Shown here: piece by piece, positions 49,513 through 61,961 of the stretch
Numbering within the stretch: position 1 is the stretch's first letter
Layout of the letters: each line of letters opens with the position of its first letter
NCBI RefSeq assembly: GCF_008831285.2
Contig: NC_045140.1
Location: 4,505,528 to 4,569,527, forward strand
DNA from: Nymphaea colorata
Lineage: Eukaryota > Streptophyta > Magnoliopsida > Nymphaeales > Nymphaeaceae
Direction: 5' to 3'
DNA: 64,000 nucleotides
Notes under the pieces: model-generated
Database searches by the model: none
Told to the model about the DNA's origin: nothing
What the model saw: the letters and a program-made list of their open reading frames with translations, nothing else
Translations under genes and position numbers: made by a program

Positions 49513-51098
49513 AGTTGGGTACTATTTGGTACCAACTCTTGATTAATATAGTTGCTAAGTTGATAATGGTGCATATAGTTGAAGGGGCCTTACTTCTATT
49601 GCAAATGTATGGATCGGACCGGACATTTGGTCTTGCCGTTCAATTCAAGAATGTAGGTGTTTCAGTTAGGGATTTAAAGGAGTCGGGCTTAGATCTGATC
49701 CAGGAATTGCTAATTCCAACCAAATGGCATTATACATACTTGGGTTTGGACCAGATTAAGAGTTTGATGCACTTTTTTCAAGTTAAATTTATTTCCAATT
49801 TTGCAATGTCATTGTGTTCAGATTTTATTCAGTTTCACATTTGATTCAGATATAAACCCAAATTTTAATTAAATGTGTATGCCAAACACTTTAACTTGCA
49901 ATGAATCTTATTTTCTTTTGCAAACTCGAAGTTGTGAACTTAAAGTTAGAGTCGAATCAGATTTTGATGGAGAGTTCGGATTCAAATTCAAATATAGTAT
50001 ACTTTTCTTCATTTAAATTTGAACTCAAATATGTGAATATCCGATAAATTGGATAGTCCAATTCATTGACTTAATTGTCAACTACGTGCGATAACTGCTC
50101 AACGTCACGAGATCCAAAAGTAGAGCATGCTTCCCCTGTTCCTGGCATCTCAAGAACAGAAGAACAAATACGACTTTGGGACAGGCTGTGTTTGCATCGA
50201 CCTGTGGAACAAATATGTCCACTGTTTGACTAATTTCCCATCCGCGGAATGTGCACTTTTCCTGGACTGTGAATCAAACAACCTCTTAGCACCAATTGAA
50301 AAAGCTATTCTCTTATCATTCTTGCCTTATGACGAAAGGACAGTTTTACGTGCTCAACAACATGACTCACAAATAAGAGTGAGTAGCCTTTGGTGGTGTC
50401 TAGGAGTTGGACAGGGCCTGAGCCGTAAAAAAAACCTCAGGCTGGCCGGGACCCAAGTAGAAATCTGGCCAGGCCAGGCCGCCAAAATGGGACATGGGCT
50501 GTCCCGGCCCAATGCCCACCCTTAGTGGCATCACATGTCACACAAGAAGATGCAAGAGCGAGTGAACAAGTGTCTGTGTGCGGAACAGACACATTACCAT
50601 GGAACAGTTTATTCGCACTTTGGAATGCTGTGATGTGGATCCCACCTCAAATTGACAGACTTGTTGAAGGAGCAAGCCTCATAAAAAATGGATGGCCATT
50701 GCGATGAAGCCTTCAGTAGGCAGAAGAGTGCTCTTATTGAGGAAGATGGTGCTTTCCAAGTCATTCACGGCCAAAAGAGATGCTTCAGACACACCCTTAG
50801 TGGACTGCTACTGGAGAATGATCACCTCATTGCCCTCGAGCGATGAAAACTAAGCAACATCGGACAACATTACTCAGTGCATGAGAAGGAGATGAATGCC
50901 ATAATACGCACCTATTCCAAGGATTAAACAGACATTGGTTTCTTGGTGTTCCATGGAACAGTTAGCAAACACCCTCTAAAGGTATTCGAAGTCCTGTGGG
51001 CTGTGGGAGAAAAACATATGACAGACACCATGACAATGTAGATCGACCATGTCATGCAAAGGGCATGCCATCAGACCACCACTGCTATGTGAAGGGCA
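49513..51098 (+). repeat. RGP 3' flank and unidentified ORF-like block, copy 2
   Basis: Contains the longest version of the downstream block. The frame from 50127 reads through FGTGCVCIDLWNKYVHCLTN and ECALFLDCESNNLLAPIEKA. A GC-rich 'ggcccggccc'-type insert follows (50405-50525), and then another short frame (ASHVTQEDARASEQ). The block is shared with 63219-64000 up to the window end. I do not recognise the protein. Confidence 0.6.
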
Positions 51099-54000
51099 TG
51101 TTGTGAGAGAATGGAAAGCAGTAGAAACAAACTTAAAAGAAGCTTAGAATTGTAACCAATGTAAAAGAAAAGAGGTAGTCAGTAATAATTCAATAGTTAT
51201 TGCTGTGTAGCCGATCTCTACACATTGAACTTGCTGAAGAGAAAAGAAAATAAATCCCTTCTTCTCATGGATGTAGACATAAAGCTGAACCACATTAACT
51301 CTCTCTAGCTTTTATTCCTTGTCTTTGTTCCCTTCTCATTTTCACTTTATGGTATCAGAGTTCCTTCTTGAACCTCACATGGCTGACTCAAGCTCTGCAT
51401 CATCACATCAAACCAAAATTTCCTATCCTTCGACTCAACATCATCAAGTTCATCTCTATCAAGTTGACTCATTTAAACAATCATTTATGGTGGTTTGATT
51501 GAAAACCATAACTTGCAATTATTTATTGATGGCAACAGCAACGCTCCTTCACCAAATATAACCACCAAAACTAGTGAATGAGACCTGCTTGACCAGAACT
51601 CTATCCAATGAGGTAGTAAAATTTGTTCTGTTGGACTTGAAACAATACATCAAGTATGGTCCACACTTAAAGAGAGCTTCCTCGACTATCAATAACAAGA
51701 GTGCTTTCTTTTGCAACAACTTTTAAAGGAAGGAGGATCTCAGAAACTTGCACAATATATAGGCAATTTTAAGAATATTTGTGATGATCCGGCTCCCAAT
51801 GACAAGCCGGCTGGTTTTAGAAATATGGTCTTCTTTCCTCTTAATGGCCTTGGTTCTAGTTACGAGGCCTTTAATACTACCATGATGAAGCCACCTAATC
51901 CATCTCACAAGCAGGTTGTAGCCCTTAAGTAGACTCATGTTCAAATTGCTTCAAGAAAATGAGATAGTCTATAGTGGAGAATCAAATTCTCACATCATCT
52001 ATTATGGTCAATGTAGAAACAACGAGCAGAGCAAATACAACAATAGAAGAGGCAGTCAGTCATTCTAACCAGCTTTCATCTAGTGCCATGGTTTTGGACC
52101 CCATGGTCAAAAATATACTCGATAGAACCAACAATCAAATCAACAAAATGCCAATACTTCATAGACAAGGAAAAAGTTATTTGTCAAATTTGCTCAAAAC
52201 CTAGTCACACTGCTACAAAATGCTCTCACATATTCAATCAAGCTTTTAAATCCAATCATTCCCTTCAGGCATTAGCAGCCATGAAACTATCTGGCAACCA
52301 CAACCAGGACAATGCTTGGTTCCTGGACACCAGTGCGAGTTTCTACGCTACCAATGACCCAAGTATTCTTTCACATGCCTTTCCTTGTAAAAGATCTGAA
52401 CGTATAACGATAGGTGATGGTAGTAAGCTAAATATATTACATGTTGGTGAGACTAGTCTTCATGTTGATACGGTATACTGCAGCTCCATGAGGTGCTTGT
52501 TGTTGCTAACATTAGGAAAAAAATTAATATCTATTGGTCAACTTACATAAGACCAGAATTTTTATACTTTAATTTTATGAAGAAAAGCTTATTATAAGGG
52601 ACATGAGTAGTAAGCAAGTGATTGCCAAGTGGAAGAGGAACACTAATTTGTACGAGCTCCCAACAAAACAGCTAGTAGACTTTTTCTCCATAAGGACATG
52701 TCCAGTCAATTTTGAGGTTTGGCACCAGTGGCTTGGTGATCCACATCCCAACATAGTTTCTTTCTTACAAAAAACATGGTCATATCATGGTTTTGAAGTC
52801 CAACAGTAGTGTCCGCATGTGTCCCGGATGTGCTGTGGCAAAGTCTTGCACCAAGCCTTTTTTTGTTTCACCTAACGCTTATGAGGAATATTAGATAAAA
52901 GTGCATTGTGACCTTTGGGGTCCCTCACCTGAAATTTCAGTTCAAGGATTTCTTCACTATGCTTTGCTAGTTGATGTTCGTTCACACTTCATTTGGATAT
53001 ATTTAATTAAAAGAAAGGCGGATTTCTTTGATTGCTTCTGTGAATTCTAGACATCAAACATTCTTTAGGGGACATGAGACCCAACATATCATGTCTTACC
53101 CTAAAACATCCAAACAAAATCGACGGCACTGTATTTACCATTGAGCACCGTTTGTCTACGATGTTCCATGCTAATATGCCTCTAAAACACTGGGTCGAGG
53201 CTTTTAAACTGCGGTTTGGATTTTAAACAGATTAACATCAACAACCTTATCCGTAGAGACACCATATAAAAAAAATTATTTTACCAAGACCTTGGTTATT
53301 CATATCTAAGAATTTTTGGAATCAGGTGTTACTACATTTACAAAACTACGCAAAAGATAAATTTGATTACAGATTCATGCAATGCGCTTTCTTAGGGTAC
53401 AACGAATCACGCAAAAGCTACCGATGTCTCCATGGTCCATCATGACACATGTACATAGTCAAAACATTGTTTTTGATGAATGTTGTCTTCCTTTTAAAGC
53501 TATGGGAAACACTACTGCTGCTCGGACATTAAGCAACAGTTCTTTTCTAGTTGGATGAACCTAAGACATCAATAATATCAAGAACAAGGAGGCACACCAG
53601 AGTAAGACTGGGCATCAGGCCAGGTACCCGAGCTTAATTAGGATCAAGTGGGACTGATAATATTTTTTAACATATATTTTATTGACTTTATATACAATCG
53701 ACCCCTTGCAATACCTATAGTTGGATGATTGAAACCAACAATGTCATTCCCACCTTTTTCAAACATTAAATTCTTCAAGGCATCGTTGGCAGCCTTCAAT
53801 ATTTAACATTTACAAGGACTTAATTATCATATAGTGTGAATTAAACTTGTCATTACGTGCATAAACTAACTCAAAATCATTTCCAACTTGTCAAGAGAAT
53901 ACTATAATACATTAAAGGCACTCTGCATTTTAGACTTAGGATGCTACAATATGGCTCATTAAATGTGTATGCCTTTTCAGATGCCCATTGGACCGACTTT

Positions 54001-54105
54001 TCAGATGAAGAAATAAAATAAATCCTTTCTTCTCATGGACGTAGGCACAAAGGCAGAACCACATTAACTTTCTCTAGCCTTTATTCGTTGTCTTCGTTCA
54101 CTTTT
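51099..54105 (+). mobile_element. Ty1/Copia LTR retrotransposon, degraded
   Basis: The 5' LTR is about 51099-51344 (TG...CA). A primer-binding site TGGTATCAGAG (51350-51360), complementary to the initiator methionine tRNA, follows. A 3' LTR remnant at about 53998-54105 matches 51243-51344 and lacks its 5' part. The order gag-protease-integrase identifies Copia. The element is interrupted and reverse transcriptase is missing; a short unrelated 'gggcatcaggccaggtaccc' segment sits at 53600-53700. Confidence 0.85.
51380..54000 (+). pseudogene. Copia gag-pol relic
   Basis: Pieces in order: a UBN2-type gag segment (51711-51932); a CX2CX4HX4C zinc knuckle (CQICSKPSHTATKC); a protease segment around AWFLDTSASFYATND; a GAG-pre-integrase segment (WHQWLGDPHPNIVSFLQ); integrase core pieces (VHCDLWGPSPE, then VDVRSHFIWIYL); the integrase C-terminal region (KFDYRFMQCAFLGYNES); and a short RNase H remnant (AFSDAHWTD) near 53975. 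Many stops and shifts are present, and no reverse transcriptase domain was found. Confidence 0.82.
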
Positions 54106-54902
54106 CGTCTTGTCGTTTTGACTTGACAAGCAATGACATGAAAATTGGTGAAGAATCATGAAAAAAACCATCTGCAACAACCATAGATGCTGTTGTCCTA
54201 ATTTTGAATGAAAATCAACTGAAATCCGGTCAAATTGGCAGCTGAAAATCCACAAGAAAAGCTCTCCTTAAGTCCTGAATCTATCCAAGTTATGTTTAGA
54301 TGACGAAAATAACAAAAAAAGAAAGAGAAAAGAAAAAAATAAAAACTGATTGAAAATGATCAAAACTAAAGAAAAAATAAAAACTGATTGAAAATGATCA
54401 AAATCAATTACAAAATAAAAAATAACAGCCGACGAACATTCCACAATTTAAAGTTGCCAAAGTTGGCCGGAATCTGGCCACCATGAGGCATTTTAGTAGT
54501 TTATAGGCATTCTGTATATGGTTTGGGGAATTTTCATAATTTTGCGATGCTTCACCATAATGTCATGTCCTAGCAGTGTCTTAGGTGTGTCCCTATCGTG
54601 TCTCTCACACGTGTCATAGGTATAAGTGTCCCCTTTTAGTGTTTTAAGTGATTTTTCTCATGAGTTAGACCAATTTGTCATTCACTTTGCTTTTGGTTGA
54701 TTTTTCTGACTTTAATTTACAATTTAGTGTTTTTTCTAGGGTCATGCTAAGTATAGTGTTGGTTTGCCTTTTCTTGGATTAGAAATGAGCTTGTTTTCCT
54801 TCTCCTTTAGGTATACTTAGGGTTTTTATTCCCAGCGCTTGAATGACATAAAGTTGAAGATTTAATTCTTGATTTGGTAGAACTTCTCTTGAAGCAAGGC
54901 TT
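54106..54902. other. Non-genic gap between Copia and RGP copy 3
   Basis: Contains a tandem duplication at 54340-54405 ('aaaaactgattgaaaatgat' unit). The rest is T-rich and not recognised. Confidence 0.4.
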
Positions 54903-55703
54903 ATGATTTATTTTCTTACTTTATTTTGTTTTCTTTTTATAGGTAGGCATCATATCTTTGGCATTTGTTATTGGTGCAACAATAAAAGCACAACTTCTTT
55001 GTTTAGGTTTCTTGTCAGCAATATGCTCCTTCCATTCGACCCGACACCTGCCACTCCTCTCTTTTTCAATACTCTCTACCACCCATATGCCAAGGGGTCT
55101 GATTTCGTTCGTGGGTATCCTTTCGGTCTACGTTCCGGTGTGAATTGTGCGGTATCTTGCGGGCTTTGGCTCAACATACCAGACTTTGATGCATCCATTT
55201 TGAAGTCCAGGAAGCGCAATGATAGACTTGTAGATGCGGTGGTGACGGTACCCAAGGGTACCATGCTTACATTGAGCGGTGTGAATGTTGCATTTGACTG
55301 GGAATTGATCGGACCGGCTTTGTTCTCCGGGTTGATATTGGCTGGAGAAGGGAAGGTCCGACATGAGACGGTTGAAGATCTATGGTGTGGGATGTGTGTG
55401 AAGGTGGTATGCGATCACTTGGGGTATGGTATCAAGAGTGGTATGCCATACTTACAAAGAGGTGGTGATGGCGAAACTGAGCAGGAGATCCAGATGGAGC
55501 GTACCATGGTAGGTACCAGCCTCCTCGAGGTGGTGGTTCCATTCTTCCAATCAGTGAGGTTGCCTCAGTTCGCGGTGACTGCAGAAGAATGCTTTGTGGA
55601 GATGGCAAAACTGGTCAGAGAGGAGCTCGGACGCGCTGACCCGAGCTTTGCTCGAGCCGCGGATGCCATGGAGGAGTGGGTGCGGGTGTGGTGGTCAACA
55701 TGA
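54903..55703 (+). CDS. Truncated, chimeric RGP copy 3 with intact reading frame
   Basis: A 266-codon open frame. Residues ~49-264 match the full RGP from residue 125 to near its end ([20 protein letters not shown] to WVRVW) with few changes, including RGYPFGLRSG and LWCGMCVKVV. The first ~48 residues are unrelated and hydrophobic (MIYFLTLFCFLFIGRHHIF) and come from upstream non-RGP sequence. The end is WST then stop instead of RSMHTKQ. The DXD nucleotide-sugar motif is absent, so mutase activity is unlikely. It is more like the full gene than the other copies are, and it lacks both their 14-bp deletion and their 3' flank. It could be a chance-open pseudogene; there is no evidence of expression. 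Confidence 0.6.
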   Translation: MIYFLTLFCFLFIGRHHIFGICYWCNNKSTTSLFRFLVSNMLLPFDPTPATPLFFNTLYHPYAKGSDFVRGYPFGLRSGVNCAVSCGLWLNIPDFDASILKSRKRNDRLVDAVVTVPKGTMLTLSGVNVAFDWELIGPALFSGLILAGEGKVRHETVEDLWCGMCVKVVCDHLGYGIKSGMPYLQRGGDGETEQEIQMERTMVGTSLLEVVVPFFQSVRLPQFAVTAEECFVEMAKLVREELGRADPSFARAADAMEEWVRVWWST

Positions 55704-57029
55704 TGGTGTTACCTTCATGTAATATCGAAACTCAATTGCTCAAGGTGATATGTACAAATCTCATGTAGTCTGTCCCAAAGTTCTTTTATCATGGCTTGGA
55801 ATAAGAGCCTGTCAGCTATGTTTGCGTCCATTTATTAAGTTCAAAAGTCAACACATAACTAAGTAGCTCTTGGATTTCCACTCCTCAAATGTAAGGACTT
55901 CTCTTAATGCTCTTTTCTAAATAACGTAAGCCAGCTATGATTTGCAGCTTTCAAGTAGGCCAGTTGCCTTGTACTAGCATATTGATTTTATCCCATATAA
56001 TGGAGTCTGTGGTCATTTAAGCTTGGGTTTTAAACATGAGAGCAAAATTCAACATGTAAAAGGACAAAGTGCGTTCATTTGCATACAACCTGTCACATGG
56101 GTGTTTTTAAATGGCTGTCACATATGTGTTATACCCATGTTGATGTTGGTGCTGGTGCTTCAACTCGAAAAAAACCTGTCACGAATATGAATATGTACAA
56201 GTTAAAATAGATCTTCATGACATTCTTATGTTTAGCCTTTCTCTTAACTACCTGATTAGGGATACCAATGAGAGCTTTCTTATGTTATTCTCCATTTCAT
56301 GTGGGGTTGATTTTCTTTCATACCCAATGGTAGAAAAACTATATTTCCTTGTAATAGGTGAAATGATTATTGTTTTTTGCTCACATATAAAAATATTTGG
56401 AATCATGTTTTCAAAATAATTTCTAAAATAATAACCCTCTTCAATGAGGCCTGAGAGATTTAGCCTAGGCCTCTGCATGACATTCCTTTGTTTGTAGCCT
56501 TGTAGACTCGCCCTCCATTCACTTTTTTTTCCTTTATTGTCCGCCCCCCAACTGCCACTTTCTTGGGGTCGTGTTTGGAGGCTGTGACTTATATTCTCTT
56601 GGTGGTGCATTTGAGAGGAGCACAACAACAATGTCTTTAGGATCACCTCCTCATCGTCGAATTCTGTGGTAGAGTGATGTCTACTTTGCTATTTGACTAC
56701 GGTAACATCCTTTGCTTGATACTGTGTGACTCTGTCACTCCATCTATCTACTCTCTTCCCACCCCACTTATTCCACTTTATTGTGCTGATGTCTTGCATA
56801 TTTCATTTTTCTATTTCATTTTTGCGGGTTGTTCTTGCATCTAGGGGACTTCTTATCCTCAAATTTTGTTATGCATTCTCTTATTATCGGCTCTCTCTAT
56901 CTCTCTCTAAAATCTTCTTTTCTCTTTCTAAAATCTTTTTCTCTCCCTAAAATCTTCTTCTTTCTCTCCCTAAAATCTTCTTCTTCTTCTCTCTCTCTCT
57001 CTTTCAGTTAATACCTTCCTATCACGAGC

Positions 57030-57094
<65 letters not shown>

Positions 57095-59600
57095 ACACGT
57101 TTATTGATACATATTTCTCTCTTTTTAAAATTTTTTTCTTTAGTGATTTTTAAAACCTCTTTCTCTTTCTCCTCATTCCTCTTGGATTAAAATCTTTCTT
57201 TTATTTCTTCCATTCTTTTGAATATTAATTTTCCAAGGTTTAATATTTGAAATTTTCCTATATCAACTTCATCAAGACTAAAACTCAAGTAATGACTCGG
57301 TATTGAAATCATACTTGATTGTCTACAACATCATTTCACTTTCATTTTTTTCTCTCTTGATGAGAATATCTAACATAAGTGTGTAAACAAATCAAGATGT
57401 ATGTGGTATCTTTAGATGAATGATATGGTAAGAATGAATAATTTGTTTTCAATCATAAAGAGTCAATGCATTGACATTCACTTGTACAATTCACAAATGA
57501 TCACAAACACCTCTGTAAAAGAACTTAATCAAGATGAAATGAAACTCTAGTTATGAGTAATCAAATTAGAGTAAAATCTTAAATCTATTTAAATTCTTAA
57601 GAGAACATTAAATCGACTTCGAAAAGTGATCTTTAAAATACCCATATTATCTTCCAAAGGTTTTCAAATAATATTTGTAAAGATTTCTTAATTCAAAATC
57701 TCCCAAATCAAAATTGTTTATACTCTCAAATATTTCTTCAAAACTTTCTCAAAAATTTGAAACATCAAATATTCAACATTTTTTTTTCAAACACCATACT
57801 GTATTTAGAAAGAAAAAGAGGTTTAACTGAAAATAAAATGCATAAAAAAAAAGCATAACCCTTAGATTGGTTGCCCCCGATAAAGGCGACTGGAACGATC
57901 GATTCTCGTATTGTTGGGCGAGTCCCTTTCACTCTCATTTAAAAAAATAAAATTTTATATTTATGAAGAACTCCAAAAATCAAAGTAAATTTTGGGAATG
58001 CAAACAAGGGGTCAGCGCCATCTCTTCCTTATCTCCATCATTAATGTTATTAATTTCAATATCTTTCCCATATACATTATATAACAACTAAACCAACACA
58101 ATAAGGACATGCATGCTTGCTTCCCTGTTTGGAGATGTAAAATCGGTACTATACGAAATCAGTACTATATGAAATCTAGTGTTTAAACAAGTAATGAATA
58201 TCAACACTAGACAGAAGTACTCATATCTAGAGGGGCACCTATGTATATAAAATTAAATTTTTAAAGATGCCTGTATAAAAATAAAAAAACTTAAGAAGCT
58301 GCACATACCATACTAGATCTGGCTGTGCCTGGTCCAATGGAGATGGATTGAGGAGGGGCCAAATGGTGCGCTCCGGCGTAGATGTCGTGGACCCCTCATC
58401 GCTTTTCTGTCATTGTCTTGTGAACGGCAAGGGCCATGACATTGTTTTTTCAAATTTTTATCTTTTTAGGTATAATTTTGATTAAAAGGGCAGTATAGCA
58501 TTTTAATAGTCCATTTTAATGTTCTTTGTAAAGTGATGGCTGTTTGAGGGTTAATCGCACATTTTTAGGCAGTTTTTTGTATGTTTTTCAAGTAATTCCC
58601 ATTTTAATGTTTATGAACTGCCTTCAGGGTAAAGCCCACATATGACAATACCCTTATGTGTCCAAGGTTCTTACTCATTTCATGCCATGGAATAAGAACC
58701 TTTCAGCCATGTTAGCATCCAATAATTGAGTTCAAAAGTCAAGACATAACTAAGTAGGTCCTGGATTTCTACTTCTCAAACTTAACAACTTCTCGTTATG
58801 CACTTTTTTTAACAACATATATAAGCGTGGGTGATTTGCTGATTTCAAGGAGGCTAGTTGCCTTGCACCAGCTTGTTGATTTTATCCCATTCAATGGTGT
58901 CGTGGTAATTTAAGCTTGGGTTTTGCTCAAGTATATACCACCATGGTGGTAGTTGATTAAGCCTCAGTGTTACATTGTATGCATAGCTCCATTGATGAGC
59001 ATAATTTAAATGCCTTTTCATAATGAGAGCAAAATTAAACAAGTAGAAGGACATAGTTGTGTTCATTTGCCTACAAATTTATGTTGATGCTAGAGCTGGT
59101 GCTAGTACTGATGCTAGTGCTTCTCTGACATAGCAGTTCGATGTGGCCAGCTGAATTGGGACAAAGCTGATCTTTTAAAATGTGCACCAAACTAAACTAG
59201 CACCAGCCAAAAAGTTTATATGTAAATACAAATAAATAAGACCACTAAACATTTAAATAACTATATAATATTCACTCACCCACACCACTTTTTTTTTGAA
59301 ACATTGTTGTATCCGCACTTGGATTAGCATCCGTGCCAATACCTGCACCCTATGCCCATGTGATACAGCTACAAATTTAGTTTAATTGGCTTTACCATGT
59401 CAATCCATGATCATGTTAAAATTTCATTCTGAATTGAAACATATGATAACCACACAAGAAAGATACCAAATCATATGATCACCACAATTCACTGACGTTG
59501 TCCATAGCAACAACATGGGGACTACCTAAACAAGTGAAAGTAGAAAGGGTGAAAGGGAGCATTAAGTTTAAAAACATACACTAGGTTTGGCATATAAGTA
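55704..59600. other. Non-genic stretch with unit flanks and microsatellites
   Basis: 55710-56200 matches the BAHD 3' flank (37400-37560). 55790-55920 and 58660-58810 are diverged copies of each other ('aagtcaacacataactaagt' type). 56893-57005 is a CT-rich minisatellite with a recurrent 'ctaaaatcttctt' core. 57034-57094 is (TA)n. 58010-58210 repeats the 45240-45480 flank. No gene is seen. Confidence 0.6.
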
Positions 59601-60900
59601 CTAATCTAAATAATACAGTCCATCTATGAAGGATCTCATGTCCTTCTCAAACAGAGAAACGAAGGCATCAACATCTCCATTGCCACTGAAGGAAGGCACG
59701 ATATGCAAGAACCCTTCTACTCTCTCATATGAAGGTACAAAGAGGCGAGGGGGGTTTGTACCAAAGTCCATGTCATAGAAGGGGATATTCAACCAGGAGG
59801 ACACTTCCAAGTCAGGGCTCAACACGTCTCCCCCATACGCGCTCGGCACCAGCCCTTCCATCTTTTCCTTTGAGCTTGAGAAGTCAATGAATGACCTGAA
59901 GTAGTCGCCATCAACTTGAGCCACTGCATCATGTATGAGCCTAGCTGCATGCCGCACTGGCTTGGACAGGAGGCCTTTCACCTTAGAGTGAGGCCAAGCC
60001 CAGCACCACATTGCCCAAGTAGCTCATGGGCACAGTAGGATTCCTCATTCTAAAGCGACCGTTCACTGCAATCCTTACTTTTGTGGTCAACTCCTCTTCT
60101 AGATTCCTGACACGGGTGATCTTCCTCCATAGGTGGGCTGTAAGGCACTCAAAGGTAGTGTAAGGCCTATGACAAGGATTGTCACCAGAGACCTTGGACT
60201 TGAGTTTCTCTAAAAATGCAGAAGGGAAGTGTGCCCTTTCCATCACAATAGTGTATTGTAGCTCTGGGTGCTTGGGCTTTGGTTGACGGGCCATATACTC
60301 AATCTAATTATGTTCAAACTGAAAGACAGAAGGGTTGCGAGGGATGAAGATGGTGCGGTCATGCAGTGGGAGTGGTAGAACAGGGATGCTGTTGCGCACA
60401 GTATGGCCCCATGCTATGAAGAAACGGCTGAGAGACTGTGGATCCAAGACTGCATGGTGGATGGTGCAGCCCACCACCAAGGAACCACAAGCAAACCTGG
60501 TGAGCTGCACCTGAAACAACTCCTCCTCTATTCCTGTAATGTGTGGGTGCAAGTCGAGGTAGTACGGAGATGGCTTGTCCATCAAGCTGCCAAGAGGAGA
60601 GCCGGAGGTAGCTTCGACAAAGCGAATGCCCTCGTCATTGAGAAGGATGCACTGGTGGCCATTGTCATCGAAAATGAGGCGGCCAGCGAACTCTCTGTAC
60701 TCGGCAAGAAGCCGGCGCAGCCCTTGTTCAATGACTTCATTTGATGGGTTGGGAGGTCTGTAGGCATACAAGAATCCAACATGGATCTGATATGTGACGG
60801 TATCAAAGGGGCTCAGAGGGATTAAGGCATCAGTAGGAGGGAGGGTTGGGGTAGGATAGGTTGGCTTGAGCAGCCTTGTGCTCCCTCTATTGATCTTCAT
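59601..60900 (-). pseudogene. BAHD acyltransferase pseudogene 3
   Basis: Starts MKINRGSTRLLKPTYPTP at 60900, with HHAVLD and DFGTN motifs and a normal end (DGLYYLD). Two lesions: a GAG-to-TAG nonsense change at 60304-60306 (after FQFEHN), and a 2-bp loss at about 60001, seen by comparing 'cccagcaccac' with 'cccacaacaccac' in the intact gene. Otherwise it is full length and highly similar. Confidence 0.92.
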
Positions 60901-61726
60901 TTTTCGTTGTCTCTTTTTCTTGTTCTTCTTATGCTGCCTCCGACCTAGTGATGGCAGGGAGGAAGGTGTTTTATAAACTACGTGAATGGGCCCTTGTATC
61001 AGTCCACCCAATAAATGTAAACGGAGCGTGAGCTGCTTGGTGCATGCAAGACATATAAGTAAAAAAAAAAGTGGGAGTTGGTGTACTTTGAAAATGCTTT
61101 AAGAGAAATTTTCTAGTTAGTCTTTTAATTTTTTTTTAGGTTTCATTTTTATCTCTACAAGAAGTTCTTTTCTTTTGTTAACTTGATGCCTTTTGATTAT
61201 TAAGCATATTGGCACACAAAAAAATACTGCACCAGACACGGCATGTAACCAACTTCAATGTGAATGGGTGTATGTAGGATCTAATTTCCCAGAGCGTCAT
61301 GTCTTAAATAATGATGATGACCTATCATATACCTATCATATATGGATGACATATTAGTGGTGATGCCTATTGTCTGCTGTTCAAAGCAAGGAATGTACAA
61401 TGGGCAAGCTCAGGTCAAGCTCAACTTGATCACATATTGTTGAGCTCGTGCACAACTCTAACTCACTCGAGCTTTATGAGGCAAGTTTGAGCTCGTATGT
61501 TTAACTATATTACCAAAACATTAAAATTCATAAAAATATTACCAAAACATGCCACTAATGACTAAGAAATAGGAAAGGCACATTTCGAGTCAAATTTAAA
61601 TGAGTCGAGTTCATGTATCTCGATCTCCACATTTTTAACTCGAGCATCAACTCAACCTCAAGCTCGACTCTTTTAAACAAGTCAAGCTTGCATAGGCAAG
61701 TTCAAGTTGAGCCCAAGTTAACTTAT

Positions 61727-61865
61727 TGTACATCCTTATTTAAAGCTGAAGTTAAATTGTACATCCTTATTTAAAGCTGATTATATGTCTGGGAGGCCAT
61801 ACAGTTGGGTGTGAGCTCAATATATGTCCGCCAGTACAACATATATGTCCGCCAGTACAACACAC
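61727..61865. repeat. Two short tandem duplications upstream of RGP copy 4
   Basis: 'ttgtacatccttatttaaag' is doubled at 61727-61781 and 'atatgtccgccagtacaac' is doubled at 61821-61861. Neither is doubled in the matching flank at 48650-48740. Confidence 0.85.
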
Positions 61866-61961
61866 TCCTATGACATTAACAGGCAGCTAACAGTCACCAT
61901 CTAGAAGAACTGATATACGTAGAAAGAGGTAGGTGAGTAGTACTCTTGGAAATTCCAAGTC

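Noticed and set aside
54600-55030. Possible second LTR element feeding the chimeric RGP start
   Set aside because: The text is T-rich and loosely resembles LTR sequence, but no repeat partner, primer site or coding domain was found.
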